In this document: positions 8,907 to 19,559 of the stretch, piece by piece | Layout of the letters: every line of letters starts with the position of its first letter | Position numbering within the stretch: the stretch's first letter is position 1 | NCBI GenBank assembly: GCA_019359045.1 | Contig: JAHHIA010000012.1 | Coordinates: 1 to 64,000 of the forward strand | Direction: 5' to 3' | Source of the DNA: Scytolyngbya sp. HA4215-MV1 | GTDB lineage: Bacteria > Cyanobacteriota > Cyanobacteriia > Leptolyngbyales > Leptolyngbyaceae | DNA length: 64,000 nt | Notes under the pieces: generated by a model | Told to the model about the DNA's origin: nothing | Database searches by the model: none | What the model saw: the letters and a program-made list of their open reading frames with translations, nothing else | Position numbers and translations under genes: made by a program

Positions 8907-9494
8907 GACGATTTCCTCTAGCGCGGTGAGCACAGTGAATAAATTGAGTGGCGTAGGATGAACCCCGTTTAAACCTTGATGCTGCTAGCTTCGCTAAAAT
9001 TGAGCTGCATGAGAACCAGAAAAGCTCATGAGTTCGTTGTTTTTTAAAGTGATCGTCATCAATTCAGCCAGTGATGCTAAAAAAAGCTCATTCAAACACT
9101 TCTAAGTTGTCAACCCATACCCCATAAAACCTCATAAAATCTAATAAATTTTGAACTTTATAAAAACTAGTCAGATCGTTCAAATCAAGTCCCAAAGAGG
9201 ATTTTCCCTATCTTTCCTCTATGATCCCTTGTGATCCTGATCAAAAAAACACTGAACTGACTCTCTATAATTAAAAAGATAAAAATTGATCGGAGTTGTC
9301 GATCAAAGAATGGGTTACTACGTCATTGCCACCCAGTTTGAAATTTTGTTTCGTTAAGCCTGCACATGGGTGGATGATGCGTCTAAACCATCTTGATCTC
9401 ATTTTTTCGGAGTCGGGATTGACAAAATCTGATCACCACTTAAATTGAATAGTTCATTTTTTATCCTGAAAATCAAATTCGGTTCTGGAGCAGT
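8907..9494. other. AT-rich divergent intergenic region
   Basis: 588 bp between the divergent HD-phosphohydrolase and HTH-TIR-AAA genes. No gene is visible in either strand. Composition shifts sharply to A+T. It should hold promoters for both flanking genes; the best candidate facing right is listed at 9419. A short GCTTCGCTAAA motif near 8987 matches the end of the nested palindrome at 6089. Confidence 0.5.
9419..9446 (+). promoter_or_regulatory. Candidate sigma-70-type promoter for the TIR-AAA gene
   Basis: A perfect TTGACA box at 9419-9424 is followed after 16 bases by TAAATT at 9441-9446, a four-of-six match to the -10 consensus. It lies about 50 bases before the start codon at 9495. Sequence match only. 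Confidence 0.4.
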
Positions 9495-11411
9495 ATGGAT
9501 GTTGAAGAAGCTTTAGAACTAGTCGATCGCTTAATTTATGACCAGAGCGGCAAACGGCTGAATGACTTGGAGCGGGAGGTATTTGTCGGCTCCTGGGAAG
9601 GCAAAACCTATGGAGACATCTATCCGATTAATCCAGAATATATTGAGAAATCGGTTGGCTATAAACTGTGGCAAAAACTATCAACCGTTTGTGGCGAAAA
9701 GGTGACCAAAAAGCAACTGAAAGGGGCGATCGAACGCGCCTTAAAGCGTCAGTTTATGGCAATGCAGGCAACTGAATTGAGTGGAGAATCGTCCCCTCTA
9801 TCGACCCATTTACCTACAGACATCTCCCCTCAACAGGTTTTTATTAGTTATCGCAACCAGGAACCCGATCGCACGCTGGCAAAACTGTTTTACGAAGCGA
9901 TCAACATTACCGGGCACCAGGCAACCCTAACCGACTTCAACTCATCGGTGCACCAGCCGACTTCACCCAGCAACCCTTGGTTTTCCAAAATTAAAACTCA
10001 TTTACAAAAATGCCACTATTTTTTACTCCTGCTGTCTCCCCAGGCAGCCGTCAGCGAAATGGTGATCGAAGAGTTGCGGCAAACATGGGAACTGCACGAA
10101 ACTGACCAGACAGAAAAACCGATCATCCTCCCTATTCAAGTCAACTGGCAACCCCATCTTTCGCTCAACCACGATCTACAAAACTATCTCCAAAATACGC
10201 ACTCATTGGTGTGGCATTCCCCCGCTGATACTCCCACCCTGCTCAAAGCAATCTTGGACTGTATTAACGGCAGCCAAGTCTGGGATAAAGTAGCCACCGT
10301 GGGAGAAGCGCCGCAAGACACCGCTGCTGCAACATCGACCTCCTTTCCCTCCCTATCGCCCCCGTTACCCACAGCCGACCCTGAATTGCCACAAGGGCAA
10401 GTTCGCTTGCACTCCGCATTTTATATCGAACGGGTGCCCTACGAAGCTCAATGCTATCGAGAAATTTTGCAACCAGGGACACTCATTCGGATCAAGGCAC
10501 CCCGGCAAATGGGTAAGACTTCGCTGATGTCGAGAATTCTGCATCAGGCAGGCGAACAAGGCTATTGCACTGTACCGCTCAGCTTTCAACATGCCGATGC
10601 CAGCATCTTCACCAACTTGAACCAGTTTTTGCAATGGTTTTGTAGCAAAGTTGCGCGCAAGTTGCGTTTGTCACAATCGGTCGATCGCTACTGGAGCGAT
10701 ACCTTTGGCAGCAAAGATAACTGCACTGCCTACTTTGAAGATTGTCTGCTTTCCGAAATCAAAACACCGCTGGTCTTGGGGCTAGATGAAGTCGATCGCA
10801 TCTTTCAACATCCCACGATCGCCGATGATTTCTTTGGCTTGTTGCGCGCCTGGTACGAAGAGGCAGGGTATGGCAACAGCGATAGTGGCTTATGGGAAAA
10901 ATTGCGTCTGGTGATTGTGCATTCAACCGAGGTCTACATTCCGCTCGATGTGAACCAATCTCCCTTCAACGTGGGTTTACCGATCGAACTCTCAGAATTC
11001 AGCGCCGATCAAGTACTCGACCTGGCACATCGCCACCATCTGGATTGGACAACCTCGGACGTGGCAACCTTGATGCATATTATCGGCGGACATCCCTACC
11101 TGGTGCGACTTGCCTTCTACCATCTGGCACAACAACAACTCACCCTCGCCGAACTGCTGACCACCGCTCCCACCGAAGCTGGCATCTACGGCGACCACCT
11201 GCGCCGTCATCTGTGGAACTTGCAACAACATCCCAAACTCGCCACTGCCTTCAGTTGGGTCGTTGCCAGCGACGAGCCGATCGAACTTGAATCCATCCTT
11301 GCCTTCAAACTCCACAGTCTGGGTTTAGTGCAGCTACGCGGCAATCGCGTCCTCTCCCGTTTTGAACTCTACCGCCACTACTTCAACGAACGCTTGACCA
11401 TCAGCCATTAG
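9495..11411 (+). CDS. HTH - TIR - AAA_35-type ATPase
   Basis: 638 residues. Residues 1-85 match the N-terminal helical/HTH module common in cyanobacterial AAA-like signalling proteins (LNDLEREVFVGSWEGKTY, then YKLWQKLS and EKVTKKQL). Residues about 112-225 form a TIR-like domain: PQQVFISYRNQ as first strand, LLLLSPQAAVSEMVIEEL with an acidic residue where TIR enzymes place the catalytic glutamate. Residues 300-635 are an AAA_35-type P-loop ATPase with Walker [10 protein letters not shown] (K341) and Walker B LVLGLDEVD (D431-E432). GGAG precedes the ATG by four to five bases. This is a STAND-like layout: sensor or recruitment helix, TIR effector, NTPase switch. A second AAA_35 ATPase follows after 70 bp on the same strand. 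Role in conflict signalling is inference. Confidence 0.88.
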   Translation: MDVEEALELVDRLIYDQSGKRLNDLEREVFVGSWEGKTYGDIYPINPEYIEKSVGYKLWQKLSTVCGEKVTKKQLKGAIERALKRQFMAMQATELSGESSPLSTHLPTDISPQQVFISYRNQEPDRTLAKLFYEAINITGHQATLTDFNSSVHQPTSPSNPWFSKIKTHLQKCHYFLLLLSPQAAVSEMVIEELRQTWELHETDQTEKPIILPIQVNWQPHLSLNHDLQNYLQNTHSLVWHSPADTPTLLKAILDCINGSQVWDKVATVGEAPQDTAAATSTSFPSLSPPLPTADPELPQGQVRLHSAFYIERVPYEAQCYREILQPGTLIRIKAPRQMGKTSLMSRILHQAGEQGYCTVPLSFQHADASIFTNLNQFLQWFCSKVARKLRLSQSVDRYWSDTFGSKDNCTAYFEDCLLSEIKTPLVLGLDEVDRIFQHPTIADDFFGLLRAWYEEAGYGNSDSGLWEKLRLVIVHSTEVYIPLDVNQSPFNVGLPIELSEFSADQVLDLAHRHHLDWTTSDVATLMHIIGGHPYLVRLAFYHLAQQQLTLAELLTTAPTEAGIYGDHLRRHLWNLQQHPKLATAFSWVVASDEPIELESILAFKLHSLGLVQLRGNRVLSRFELYRHYFNERLTISH

Positions 11412-11481
11412 ATATCCGCCTCCAACTCAAAACTGCTAATTCTCCCCCATCCCACCCTTTCACTCCCCCACTCTATCCCCC

Positions 11482-14400
11482 ATGCACCCTTCCTACAGCT
11501 ACAAAGTTGGTGGTCACCTCTCCCTAGATGCACCCAGCTATGTCGTCCGGCAAGCAGATCACGATCTCTACGAAGGTCTAAAAGCAGGCGAATTGTGTTA
11601 TGTGCTGAACTCGCGACAAATGGGGAAAACCAGTCTGCGAGTACGAACCATGCATCGATTGCAATCTGAAGGGGTGGTTGGTGCCGCGATCGACCTGAAC
11701 AAAATTGGCAGCCAAGAGATTACGGTTGACCAATGGTACGCCGGGATTATGCGGCGATTAGTCACCAGTTGCCACCTCAATCTGGATCTGAAAAGCTGGC
11801 TCAAAGACCGAGAATATCTACCGCCTGTGCAGCGATTTAGCGAGTTTATTGAGCAAGTTTTGCTAGAGTCCGTTAAGGAAAAAATCGTTATCTGCATTGA
11901 TGAAATTGATAGTGTTCTGAGTCTCAACTTTCCGACAGAAGACTTTTTCGCCTTTATTCGCTCCTGTCTGGAATACGATCGCCTCACCTTTGGTCTATTG
12001 GGCGTTGCCACCCCTTCGGATCTGATTCAAGCGAGAAACCGTGCACCGTTTAATATTGGTCGCGCGATCGAGTTAAACGGCTTCCAACGATCGGAAGTAA
12101 AACCGCTGGCGGAGGGACTGGCGACCCAAGCCAGCCAGCCCTGGGCAGTCTTAGAGGCAGTGTTGGACTGGACCGGCGGGCAACCCTTTTTAACCCAAAA
12201 AATCTGCAAAATGATTGCCTCGTCAGAGCAGATCATTCCGGTTGGCAAAGAAGCAGTTTGGGTCGAAGCATTGGTGAGATCGCAGTTGATTGAAACCTGG
12301 GAGGCAACCGATGAACCGCCCCATCTCAAAGCCATTCGCGATCGCTTGGTCAGAATTGGACAACGGGGACGGGGGTTGCTCGATCTCTATCAACAAGTCT
12401 TGCAATCGGGAGAGGTGGACAGTTCCGACAGCCCCGAACAAATTGAACTGCGGCTCACCGGATTAGTCGTCAAACGATCGGGCAAACTGAAATGCTACAA
12501 CCGCATCTATGCGGAGGTATTTAACCAAAGCTGGTTGACCAAAGCCCTCACCGATTTGCAAGCAGACTTCATGCAACTGGTGGTCAGTCAAGAACAACGC
12601 CTGCTCTCGATGCTGAATGTGATGGAAGGGCGAGACTTTGCCGACATTCTGCACGAAATCTTGGGTTCTATTACCATTCGCATGGGCGAGTTGCTCAGTG
12701 TCGATCGCACCACGATCTTCTTTATTGACGAAGAGAAAAATGACATCTGGTCAATCATTGCCCACCACGACAATCACCGCTATCCAGACATTCAAATCAT
12801 TGCCAACAAATCCAGCGATGGACAACTGACCCGCGTACAAAAAATTGCCAACCAATCCTCCTCGGTGCGACATCAGAATTTTGAACGATCGTCCAATTCG
12901 CCCCGAGAAGACAGCGGCTATACCATTTACAACGAATTGATGGTGCCGTTAGCCAATGATCAAAACAAAATTGTAGCCGTCGTGCAACTGGTCAATCGGC
13001 TGCGGCGACATAGTAACCCGGCAGATCCGCTTGCCAAACGCATCAACTCCCAGGGGTTCACCGAATCCCATAAACGACAACTCGAAGAATACGTGCCAGC
13101 AATTTTGCGGATTTTGATGCGTTGTCAGGACTGTTACAAACTTACCCAGCGGTTGCAAGTTTCCGAAGCCCTGGCAGAAGCCACCCGGTCGGTATCTCAG
13201 AGCAGCCTCGACTCCGACGAAATCATCGGGCGAGTGATGGAAGCAGCAAAAAAACTCATGAATGCCGATCGCAGCACCCTCTGGTTACTCGACCACGAAA
13301 CGGAAGAATTGCGCACTCGCATTTTGCGGGAAGACGGGTCCGAACAAGAACTGCGCGTGCCGATGGGGCAAGGGTTTGCGGGCAAGGTTGCCGCAACTCG
13401 CGAACCCTTGAATATTCCTTTTGACCTGTACGACCACCCCGATTCAGAAACCTCGCGCAAAACCGATCAAAAGACGGGTTATCGCACTTGTAGCCTGCTC
13501 TGTATGCCCGTCTGGAGTCCCGATGGAGAATTGCTCGGTGTGACTCAACTGGTAAACAAACGCCGACAGGGCGAATTTCCCGACTACAATCCAGCAGATT
13601 GGCCCCAAGCCCCCGCATGCTTCAAGGCAAGTTTCGATAGCAATAGCCAGAAGTATATGCAAATCTTCAATGCCCAGGTAGGGGTGGCACTGCACAATGC
13701 CCATCAATACGCAGCGGTGAAACGACAGGTGGAAAACAGTCCCCAAAATGTGGTGATGCAAACCCTGTCGATGCTGAATCAGGTGATGGATAATCAAGGC
13801 TTTGACGATATTTTAGACACGACCTTGCGATCGATCACGCTGAAAATTGGCAAATCGCTGAATGCCGATCGCACGACGATCTTTCTATTGGATGAAGAAC
13901 GCAACGAACTCTGGTCAATCATTGCTGAAGCCGAAGGCAGCGATCACAGTCTGGAAATTCGTATCCCTGCCAATAAGGGCATTGTGGGCGAAGTCGCCCA
14001 CACCAAACAAACCATCAACATTCCCTTCGATTTTTATGACGATCCGCGTTCCAGCACCGCTAAAGAACAAGATCGGCAAACGGGATATCGCACTTATACC
14101 ATGATGGCAATGCCCCTCCTCAACCATCAGGGACACCTGATCGCCGTCATCCAACTGCTGAATAAACTGCAACGTGACGCCACCCCGAGCACGCCATTGT
14201 CAGACAAGCTCGATCGGCGTGGGTTCACCCAAAAAGACCAGGAACAATTTGCTGCCAGTGCACCGCTGATTCAAATGATTCTGGAAAGTTTCTGTTCGTA
14301 TCACAAAACAGCGAGAGGACAACGCGTGGCTGCGGCATTGATGGCAGCCACACGATCGGTGTCTCAAAGCAGTCTGGAGCCCGAAGAAATTCTGCTGCGT

Positions 14401-14928
14401 GTGATGGAAGCTGCCAAAGATCTGATGAATGCCGATCGCAGCACCCTCTGGCTGCTCGACCCTGCCACCAACCAACTCTGGACAAAAATTGCCGTGAGCG
14501 ATGGGGTCAAAGAAGTGCGAATCCCCGTTGGCAAAGGCTTTGCCGGTCAGGTTGCCGAAACAGGCGATCCCCTCAACATCCCCTTTGACCTCTACCATCA
14601 CCCCGACTCTGCCATGTCTCGCGCCACCGACGAACAAACCGGCTACCGCACCTGTAGCCTGCTCTGCATGCCCGTTCTGAACCCCGATGGTGAGTTAATC
14701 GGCGTGACTCAGCTCGTCAACAAAAAGTTACCAGGGGAGCACGCCAGTCTCGTTCCTGTTTTTGGTCACCCCATTCCTGATTGCTTCCAAACCAGCTTCG
14801 ACGAAAACGACCAGAAATACATGCAAATTTTCAATAACCAGGCAGGGGTGATTCTGCAAAATGCCCAACTGCTGGCTGCAGTGCGTCGTCAGGAACAATC
14901 TCTACGGGATCATTTGGGCATGGAGTAA
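11482..14928 (+). CDS. AAA_35-type ATPase fused to four GAF domains
   Basis: 1148 residues. The N-terminal third is an AAA_35-type ATPase with Walker [10 protein letters not shown] (K49) and Walker [10 protein letters not shown] (D140-E141), ending near residue 350. Four GAF domains follow at about 375-545, 562-735, 760-940 and 950-1135. GAF1 resembles GAF3 (both include SADRTTIF-type or VDRTTIFF-type starts) and GAF2 resembles GAF4 (both contain TRSVSQSSL and [11 protein letters not shown]), so a GAF pair has been duplicated in tandem. The GAFs carry NIPFDLY and (D/E)QTGYRT patterns seen in cyclic-nucleotide-type GAFs, but ligand cannot be assigned. No phosphatase, cyclase or kinase output domain is fused, so the output is probably through partners: the kinase that starts 22 bp downstream or the TIR-AAA protein upstream. 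Confidence 0.9.
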   Translation: MHPSYSYKVGGHLSLDAPSYVVRQADHDLYEGLKAGELCYVLNSRQMGKTSLRVRTMHRLQSEGVVGAAIDLNKIGSQEITVDQWYAGIMRRLVTSCHLNLDLKSWLKDREYLPPVQRFSEFIEQVLLESVKEKIVICIDEIDSVLSLNFPTEDFFAFIRSCLEYDRLTFGLLGVATPSDLIQARNRAPFNIGRAIELNGFQRSEVKPLAEGLATQASQPWAVLEAVLDWTGGQPFLTQKICKMIASSEQIIPVGKEAVWVEALVRSQLIETWEATDEPPHLKAIRDRLVRIGQRGRGLLDLYQQVLQSGEVDSSDSPEQIELRLTGLVVKRSGKLKCYNRIYAEVFNQSWLTKALTDLQADFMQLVVSQEQRLLSMLNVMEGRDFADILHEILGSITIRMGELLSVDRTTIFFIDEEKNDIWSIIAHHDNHRYPDIQIIANKSSDGQLTRVQKIANQSSSVRHQNFERSSNSPREDSGYTIYNELMVPLANDQNKIVAVVQLVNRLRRHSNPADPLAKRINSQGFTESHKRQLEEYVPAILRILMRCQDCYKLTQRLQVSEALAEATRSVSQSSLDSDEIIGRVMEAAKKLMNADRSTLWLLDHETEELRTRILREDGSEQELRVPMGQGFAGKVAATREPLNIPFDLYDHPDSETSRKTDQKTGYRTCSLLCMPVWSPDGELLGVTQLVNKRRQGEFPDYNPADWPQAPACFKASFDSNSQKYMQIFNAQVGVALHNAHQYAAVKRQVENSPQNVVMQTLSMLNQVMDNQGFDDILDTTLRSITLKIGKSLNADRTTIFLLDEERNELWSIIAEAEGSDHSLEIRIPANKGIVGEVAHTKQTINIPFDFYDDPRSSTAKEQDRQTGYRTYTMMAMPLLNHQGHLIAVIQLLNKLQRDATPSTPLSDKLDRRGFTQKDQEQFAASAPLIQMILESFCSYHKTARGQRVAAALMAATRSVSQSSLEPEEILLRVMEAAKDLMNADRSTLWLLDPATNQLWTKIAVSDGVKEVRIPVGKGFAGQVAETGDPLNIPFDLYHHPDSAMSRATDEQTGYRTCSLLCMPVLNPDGELIGVTQLVNKKLPGEHASLVPVFGHPIPDCFQTSFDENDQKYMQIFNNQAGVILQNAQLLAAVRRQEQSLRDHLGME

Positions 14929-14950
14929 GGCTGTTCCATGGTTGGCGAAG

Positions 14951-17049
14951 ATGTTCAAAAAATTCTGGCTACAACTTAGCCTCACCCAAAGAATCGTGCT
15001 TCCATTTGTGACAGTCTCTCTCGGCATCTTGGTGGTGAGCGTACTAGCTTTAGGATATTGGTTTAACCATAGTTTAGAGCAAAATATGCGGACAGAAGCC
15101 GCAAGTTTTGCTGAACGAGTTCAGCAAGATTTTCAACGCGAACGGCAAGACCTCAGTAATCAGGTTGAGCTGATGACAGCCGAGGATGATTTGTGGGAAG
15201 CAGTTCAACGTCAAGATAAGCCTGTACTAGCGCAAGCTTTAGTGCCCCTTAAAGCCTCGTTGGGCTTGGATTGGGTCAGTGTGGTTAATACAGGAGGAAC
15301 AATTTTACTGGATGCGCGTGAAGATAGGCTGAAGCAAGCTGATTTATTGAATACTGATATTAGTAAAAGCGCGAGTGCTGGAGCTAACTTAACCGATCTT
15401 TTATTAGTACAAGTAGAGAAGTCAGACCAGCCGCAGGCACTCTTTGTTGCCAATTATCCGATTAAGTCAGAGCGTCTAGAGGGAGGGCTGATTGTTGGTC
15501 GGCGCATCAATGATGCGCTGTTGCAAAAGATTGCTGCAGGTTCTTCTAAACAGTTGGTTGCTCTTGTCAACCATCAGGTCATTGCTAAGACGCTGCCCAA
15601 TGGGCAAGATTTGACGTTTCACCCTGCAGCAGCTAATACTCCTGCCATACGAATTGAGGCGGGTGGGCAACCCTACTTTGCCAAAACTCTGGTACTCGAC
15701 GGTTCTCAGGGTGCCTTTTCAATTCTGGTGTTATATCCTGTTACAGCCTTGGAGGCAGCCAAGGCTGCACTATGGTTGCGGTTAGGAGCCTTGCTATTGC
15801 TGGGTGGCACGATTGTCAGTCGTGTCGGATTTTCTATTGGTAGAACGATCGCCCGTCCCATTCGCAACTTGACCTTGATGACTCAACAACTGGCACAGGG
15901 AAACCTCACCGCTCGCATTCCGGTCATGGGCAAAGATGAAGTCGCACAACTGAGCGCAGCCTTTAACCAAATGGCAGATCAATTGGCAGAACGCGGATTG
16001 CTCAGCCAACATATCCAGCAATTACAGCAAACGCTCGGTGATTTGGAGAAAAATCAAGAGCAGTTGATTCATGCCGAAAAAATGTCATCGTTGGGGCAAT
16101 TAGTAGCAGGTGTTGCCCACGAAATTAACACCCCCTTAGGGGTTATTCAGGCTTCTATTGGTAACATCACGAGTGCCTTAGAGCAAACCTTAAAAGAATT
16201 GCCACCCCTGCTGCAAACCCTACCGCCTGAGCAACTCTCTGAATTCTTCATGCTGCTCGATTGGGCATGCCAACCACAAGCCATGCTCTCTTCGCGAGAA
16301 GAACGCCAATTAAAACGGAACATCGAGCAAACCCTAGCAGATCAGGGCTTAACCCAGGCTGATGCGTTGGCAGATAGGCTCAGCAAAATGGGGATTACAG
16401 CTGCCCTCGACCCCATCCTGCCCTTACTAGAATCAGCGGATGCCCTTTTAATGCTTAAAACAGCCTATCCATTATCAATAGTACAAAACAACAGTCAGAA
16501 TATTCGATTAGCGATCGAGCAAGCTTCAAGAATTGTCCATGCGCTCAAAAACTATGTTCGACAAGATGTGTTTGGCGTACCCATTTATGCGTCGGTAACC
16601 GAGGGCATTGATACGGTTTTGACCATCTACCAAAACCAAATTAAACGGGGTATTGAAGTCGAAAAACAATATGCGTCTCTGCCTCAGATTCTTTGCTATC
16701 CCGAAGAACTAGTTCAGGTTTGGTCTAATCTGATTAGCAACGCCATTCAAGCCATGAGCTATCAAGGGAATCTGACGATCGTCGCCTCAGAAAAAGACCA
16801 GTCCATCGTTGTACAAATCACAGACACCGGAAGTGGGATTTCCCCCGACATCAAAGCCAGGATTTTTAAACCCTTCTTTACGACCAAGGCAATGGTGAGG
16901 GCACTGGACTAGGACTGAGTATTGTCAAAAATATTATTGAGAAACACCACGGCAGAATTGAAGTAAAAAGTGAGCCAGGACATACAGAGTTCAAGGTGTG
17001 GCTACCTTTTGATATTTCTTCATTAGAAGTTGAAAGAAAGAATGGGTAA
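14951..17049 (+). pseudogene. Sensor histidine kinase with a single-base frameshift
   Basis: A two-helix membrane sensor kinase: TM1 near VTVSLGILVVSVLALGYWF, an extracytoplasmic sensor of about 250 residues, TM2 near LRLGALLLLGGTIV, a HAMP-like linker, and HisKA with phosphoacceptor VAHEINTPLG. The ATPase domain has the N box (NLISNAIQAMS), DTGSGI and FKPFFTTK. The frame then ends at 16912 in place of the G2 box. One base earlier in phase, sequence to 17049 continues as [16 protein letters not shown] and a normal kinase tail. The text ATGGTGAGGGC at about 16892 should read ATGGGTGAGGGC: one G is missing from a G-run. It is either a real inactivating deletion, a slippage site, or a sequencing error. 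The ATG at 14951 matches a typical kinase N-terminus; an upstream frame from 14861 overlaps the previous gene. Confidence 0.85.
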
Positions 17050-17393
17050 TCAGTGTATGCCAGTTTTTTAGGTATTATGCGATCGTTTCATTGGCGGAAA
17101 AGATGCCCACAAAATCAACCTTAATCCTACGCAGAAATAGAATTCTTTGAGGAAAGTGGAAGCCTGACTGAAATGTTTGGATCAGTTTTTAACGTTTTTC
17201 ACAGATTCCTTTATTTTTTGGTACGTTATAGAGATTTATTCATGAGGGGTATCACGTCAATGTTGTTTTCAATCAGCAAGGGGGCATTGAAGGGAAGATG
17301 ATTGTGGGAGTGAAGGGAGCGTAGTCTAAAAAAACTCTTCATTAAGATAAATTAGCCGCTGATCCAGTTTGGAAGATTACCAATCAAAGGTTT
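17050..17393. other. Intergenic region between kinase and receiver gene
   Basis: 344 bp without a clear gene. A short coding-like stretch near 17240-17325 (with NQQGGIEGKMIVGVKGA) ends in TAG and lacks a start, so it may be a remnant. The gap probably holds a promoter for the receiver gene at 17394. Confidence 0.3.
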
Positions 17394-17807
17394 ATGGGTG
17401 TATCGAATAAAGCAATCTTATGTGTAGATGACGAGCGGACTGTTTTGCTGAGCCTACGAGACCAGATCGCCAAGCATTTTGGCGATCGCTACCGTTATGA
17501 AATTGCCGAAAGTGCAGATGAAGCTTGGGAGGTCATCGAAGAACTAGATCATCATGGCGTTCAGATTCTCATAATCGTCTCAGATTGGTTGATGCCCGGT
17601 ATCCGCGGAGACGAGTTTCTAATTCAAATTCATCAACGCTTTCCCCATATCGTTACGGTATTACTCACCGGACATGCCGATGAAACCGCGATCGAACGGG
17701 TACGTCAATCTGCCAATCTACATGCCTATATTGCAAAACCTTGGAGTGAAAAAACACTCATTGATGTAATCAGATCAGGTCTTCAGACATTAGATGATGG
17801 ATCTTAG
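17394..17807 (+). CDS. CheY-like single-domain response regulator
   Basis: 137 residues forming one receiver domain. The acidic pair DDE sits near residue 11, the phosphoacceptor is D64 in VSDWLMPG, and the switch threonine and lysine are visible in VLLTGHAD and AKPW. No output domain, so it likely passes phosphate or binds a partner. It ends 11 bp before a hybrid kinase whose first receiver has a similar LTG and KPW pattern, so the two are almost surely co-transcribed. The cognate kinase may be the frameshifted one upstream. AAAGG lies just before the ATG. Confidence 0.9.
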   Translation: MGVSNKAILCVDDERTVLLSLRDQIAKHFGDRYRYEIAESADEAWEVIEELDHHGVQILIIVSDWLMPGIRGDEFLIQIHQRFPHIVTVLLTGHADETAIERVRQSANLHAYIAKPWSEKTLIDVIRSGLQTLDDGS

Positions 17808-17818
17808 GAAATTGGGCA

Positions 17819-19531
17819 ATGAAAATAGCGATCGTCTGTGTGGATGATGAACAACTCATATTACGAAGTCTGCGAGATCAATTGCGCCAACTTCTGGGTG
17901 ATGGCTACATCATCGCCTTAGCCGAGAGTGGCGAAGAAGCCTTGAGTGTACTGGCAGATCTAGAAAAATCGCAAATCCCAGTACCCGTTGTGATTTGCGA
18001 CCAAATGATGCCCAAGCTCTCTGGCGATCGAGTACTCAGCCAAATCCACGCACTCTATCCCCAGATCCGAACGGTGCTCCTAACTGGCTTAGCACAATTA
18101 GACAACATCATCCACGCAGTCAACCATGCCAACTTATATCGCTATCTTTCTAAGCCCTGGAATGCAATTGATCTGGAATTAACTGTGCGAGAGGCAGTTC
18201 GCAGTTATTTCCAAGACCAGCAACTCATACGCCAGAACCTAGCCCTTTGTAAGGCGAATCAGGAATTGGAAGCCCTCAACAACAACCTCGAACAGCAAGT
18301 CGAGCAACGGACAGCAGAGCTACAACAGCAAGCCGCAACTCTGCGCTCCAGCAAAGAAGCCGCAGAAGTTGCAAATCATGCCAAAAGCGAGTTTCTCGCC
18401 AACATGAGTCACGAAATTCGCACCCCAATGCATGCAGTCCTGGGATATAGCGAATTGTTGGATATGACGAATCTGGATACGCAACAAAGAGAGTATGTGC
18501 AGCGTATTACGAATAATGGCAAAGCATTACTAGCAATTATCAACGACATTTTGGATCTGTCGAAACTAGAAGCTGGAAAGCTCGAACTTGATGCGAGTGA
18601 GTTTGACCTGCAAGAAATCATCCAAAGTCTTACTTGGATATTTCAGCCCCAGGCAACTGCAAAAGGGTTAGCCTTGACCACAGTGATCGCCCCCGATATT
18701 CCTCAACAGCTCTTTGGACCAGCCCAACGTCTACGCCAGGTGTTGACTAACCTGCTAAACAATGCGATTAAGTTCACAAGGTCTGGGCAAGTTGTTCTTA
18801 GGATTGAGAGACAAACGCCATCTGAGGAAGCAGCTCAGATAATCCTCTGTTTTAGCGTTCAAGACACCGGCATTGGGATTGCGCCAACAGATCAAGAACG
18901 CATCTTTAGTCCGTTTACCCAAGTGGACACATCCTCGACCCGACATTACGAAGGGACTGGCTTGGGGCTGACCATCTGCCGGAAAATTATTCAGATCATG
19001 CATGGGGAGATGGGGGTCGAAAGTTCTCCTGACAAGGGTTCTACCTTTTGGTTTACGATCGCACTCCAACAACCCCAGGTGCCAACAGCAGAACCGCCCA
19101 CTTTAGTGGCAGCCCACTCAACTACCACAGTTGCCTCAACGGAGGTTGAACCGCCCCCTCGCATCTTGGTAGTCGAAGATATTGAGTCAAATCAACAGTT
19201 GCTTATTCAAATGCTCAAACATCTGGGCTATCCGGCTGAAGTCGTGAGTAACGGTCAGGAGGCGCTGATCCAATTGGCTGAACACCCTTATGACATCGTA
19301 TTGATGGATTGCCAGATGCCAGTTTTGGATGGTTATGAAACGACTCGGCGACTGCGGCAGTCTGAGGATGAACAACACCGAACAATTATCATTGGTCTAA
19401 CTGCTCATGCGATGTTGGGCGATCGCGAAAAATGCTTGGAAGTGGGTATGGACGATTACCTGAGCAAACCCATTAATTTCCAAACTTTAAGCACCCTGCT
19501 AGAACACTGGTCAGCCCGGCTTAGAACTTGA
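17819..19531 (+). CDS. REC - histidine kinase - REC hybrid
   Basis: 570 residues. REC1 spans about 1-125 with phosphoacceptor D61 in VVICDQMMP; a coiled coil covers 135-175; HisKA holds H198 in NMSHEIRTP; the ATPase domain shows the N box (LLNNAIKFT), DTGIGI and [11 protein letters not shown]2 covers about 448-565 with D497 in [14 protein letters not shown]. There is no membrane helix, so input comes through REC1, probably from an upstream kinase in the same block. No HPt domain is fused, so a separate HPt would be needed for onward transfer. AGGA precedes the ATG by about nine bases. Confidence 0.93.
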   Translation: MKIAIVCVDDEQLILRSLRDQLRQLLGDGYIIALAESGEEALSVLADLEKSQIPVPVVICDQMMPKLSGDRVLSQIHALYPQIRTVLLTGLAQLDNIIHAVNHANLYRYLSKPWNAIDLELTVREAVRSYFQDQQLIRQNLALCKANQELEALNNNLEQQVEQRTAELQQQAATLRSSKEAAEVANHAKSEFLANMSHEIRTPMHAVLGYSELLDMTNLDTQQREYVQRITNNGKALLAIINDILDLSKLEAGKLELDASEFDLQEIIQSLTWIFQPQATAKGLALTTVIAPDIPQQLFGPAQRLRQVLTNLLNNAIKFTRSGQVVLRIERQTPSEEAAQIILCFSVQDTGIGIAPTDQERIFSPFTQVDTSSTRHYEGTGLGLTICRKIIQIMHGEMGVESSPDKGSTFWFTIALQQPQVPTAEPPTLVAAHSTTTVASTEVEPPPRILVVEDIESNQQLLIQMLKHLGYPAEVVSNGQEALIQLAEHPYDIVLMDCQMPVLDGYETTRRLRQSEDEQHRTIIIGLTAHAMLGDREKCLEVGMDDYLSKPINFQTLSTLLEHWSARLRT

Positions 19532-19559
19532 ATCAACGAACTAATCGGATCTCACGTTT

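Noticed and set aside
10892-13618. Several long open frames inside the AAA/GAF genes on both strands (for example 10892-11290 and 13256-13618)
   Set aside because: They lie wholly inside genes with clear Walker and GAF motifs and have no recognisable protein content; they are frame shadows of GC-richer codons.
14861-14950. Kinase start at 14861
   Set aside because: It would overlap the GAF gene by 68 bases and adds a non-kinase leader; the ATG at 14951 leads straight into the first membrane helix.
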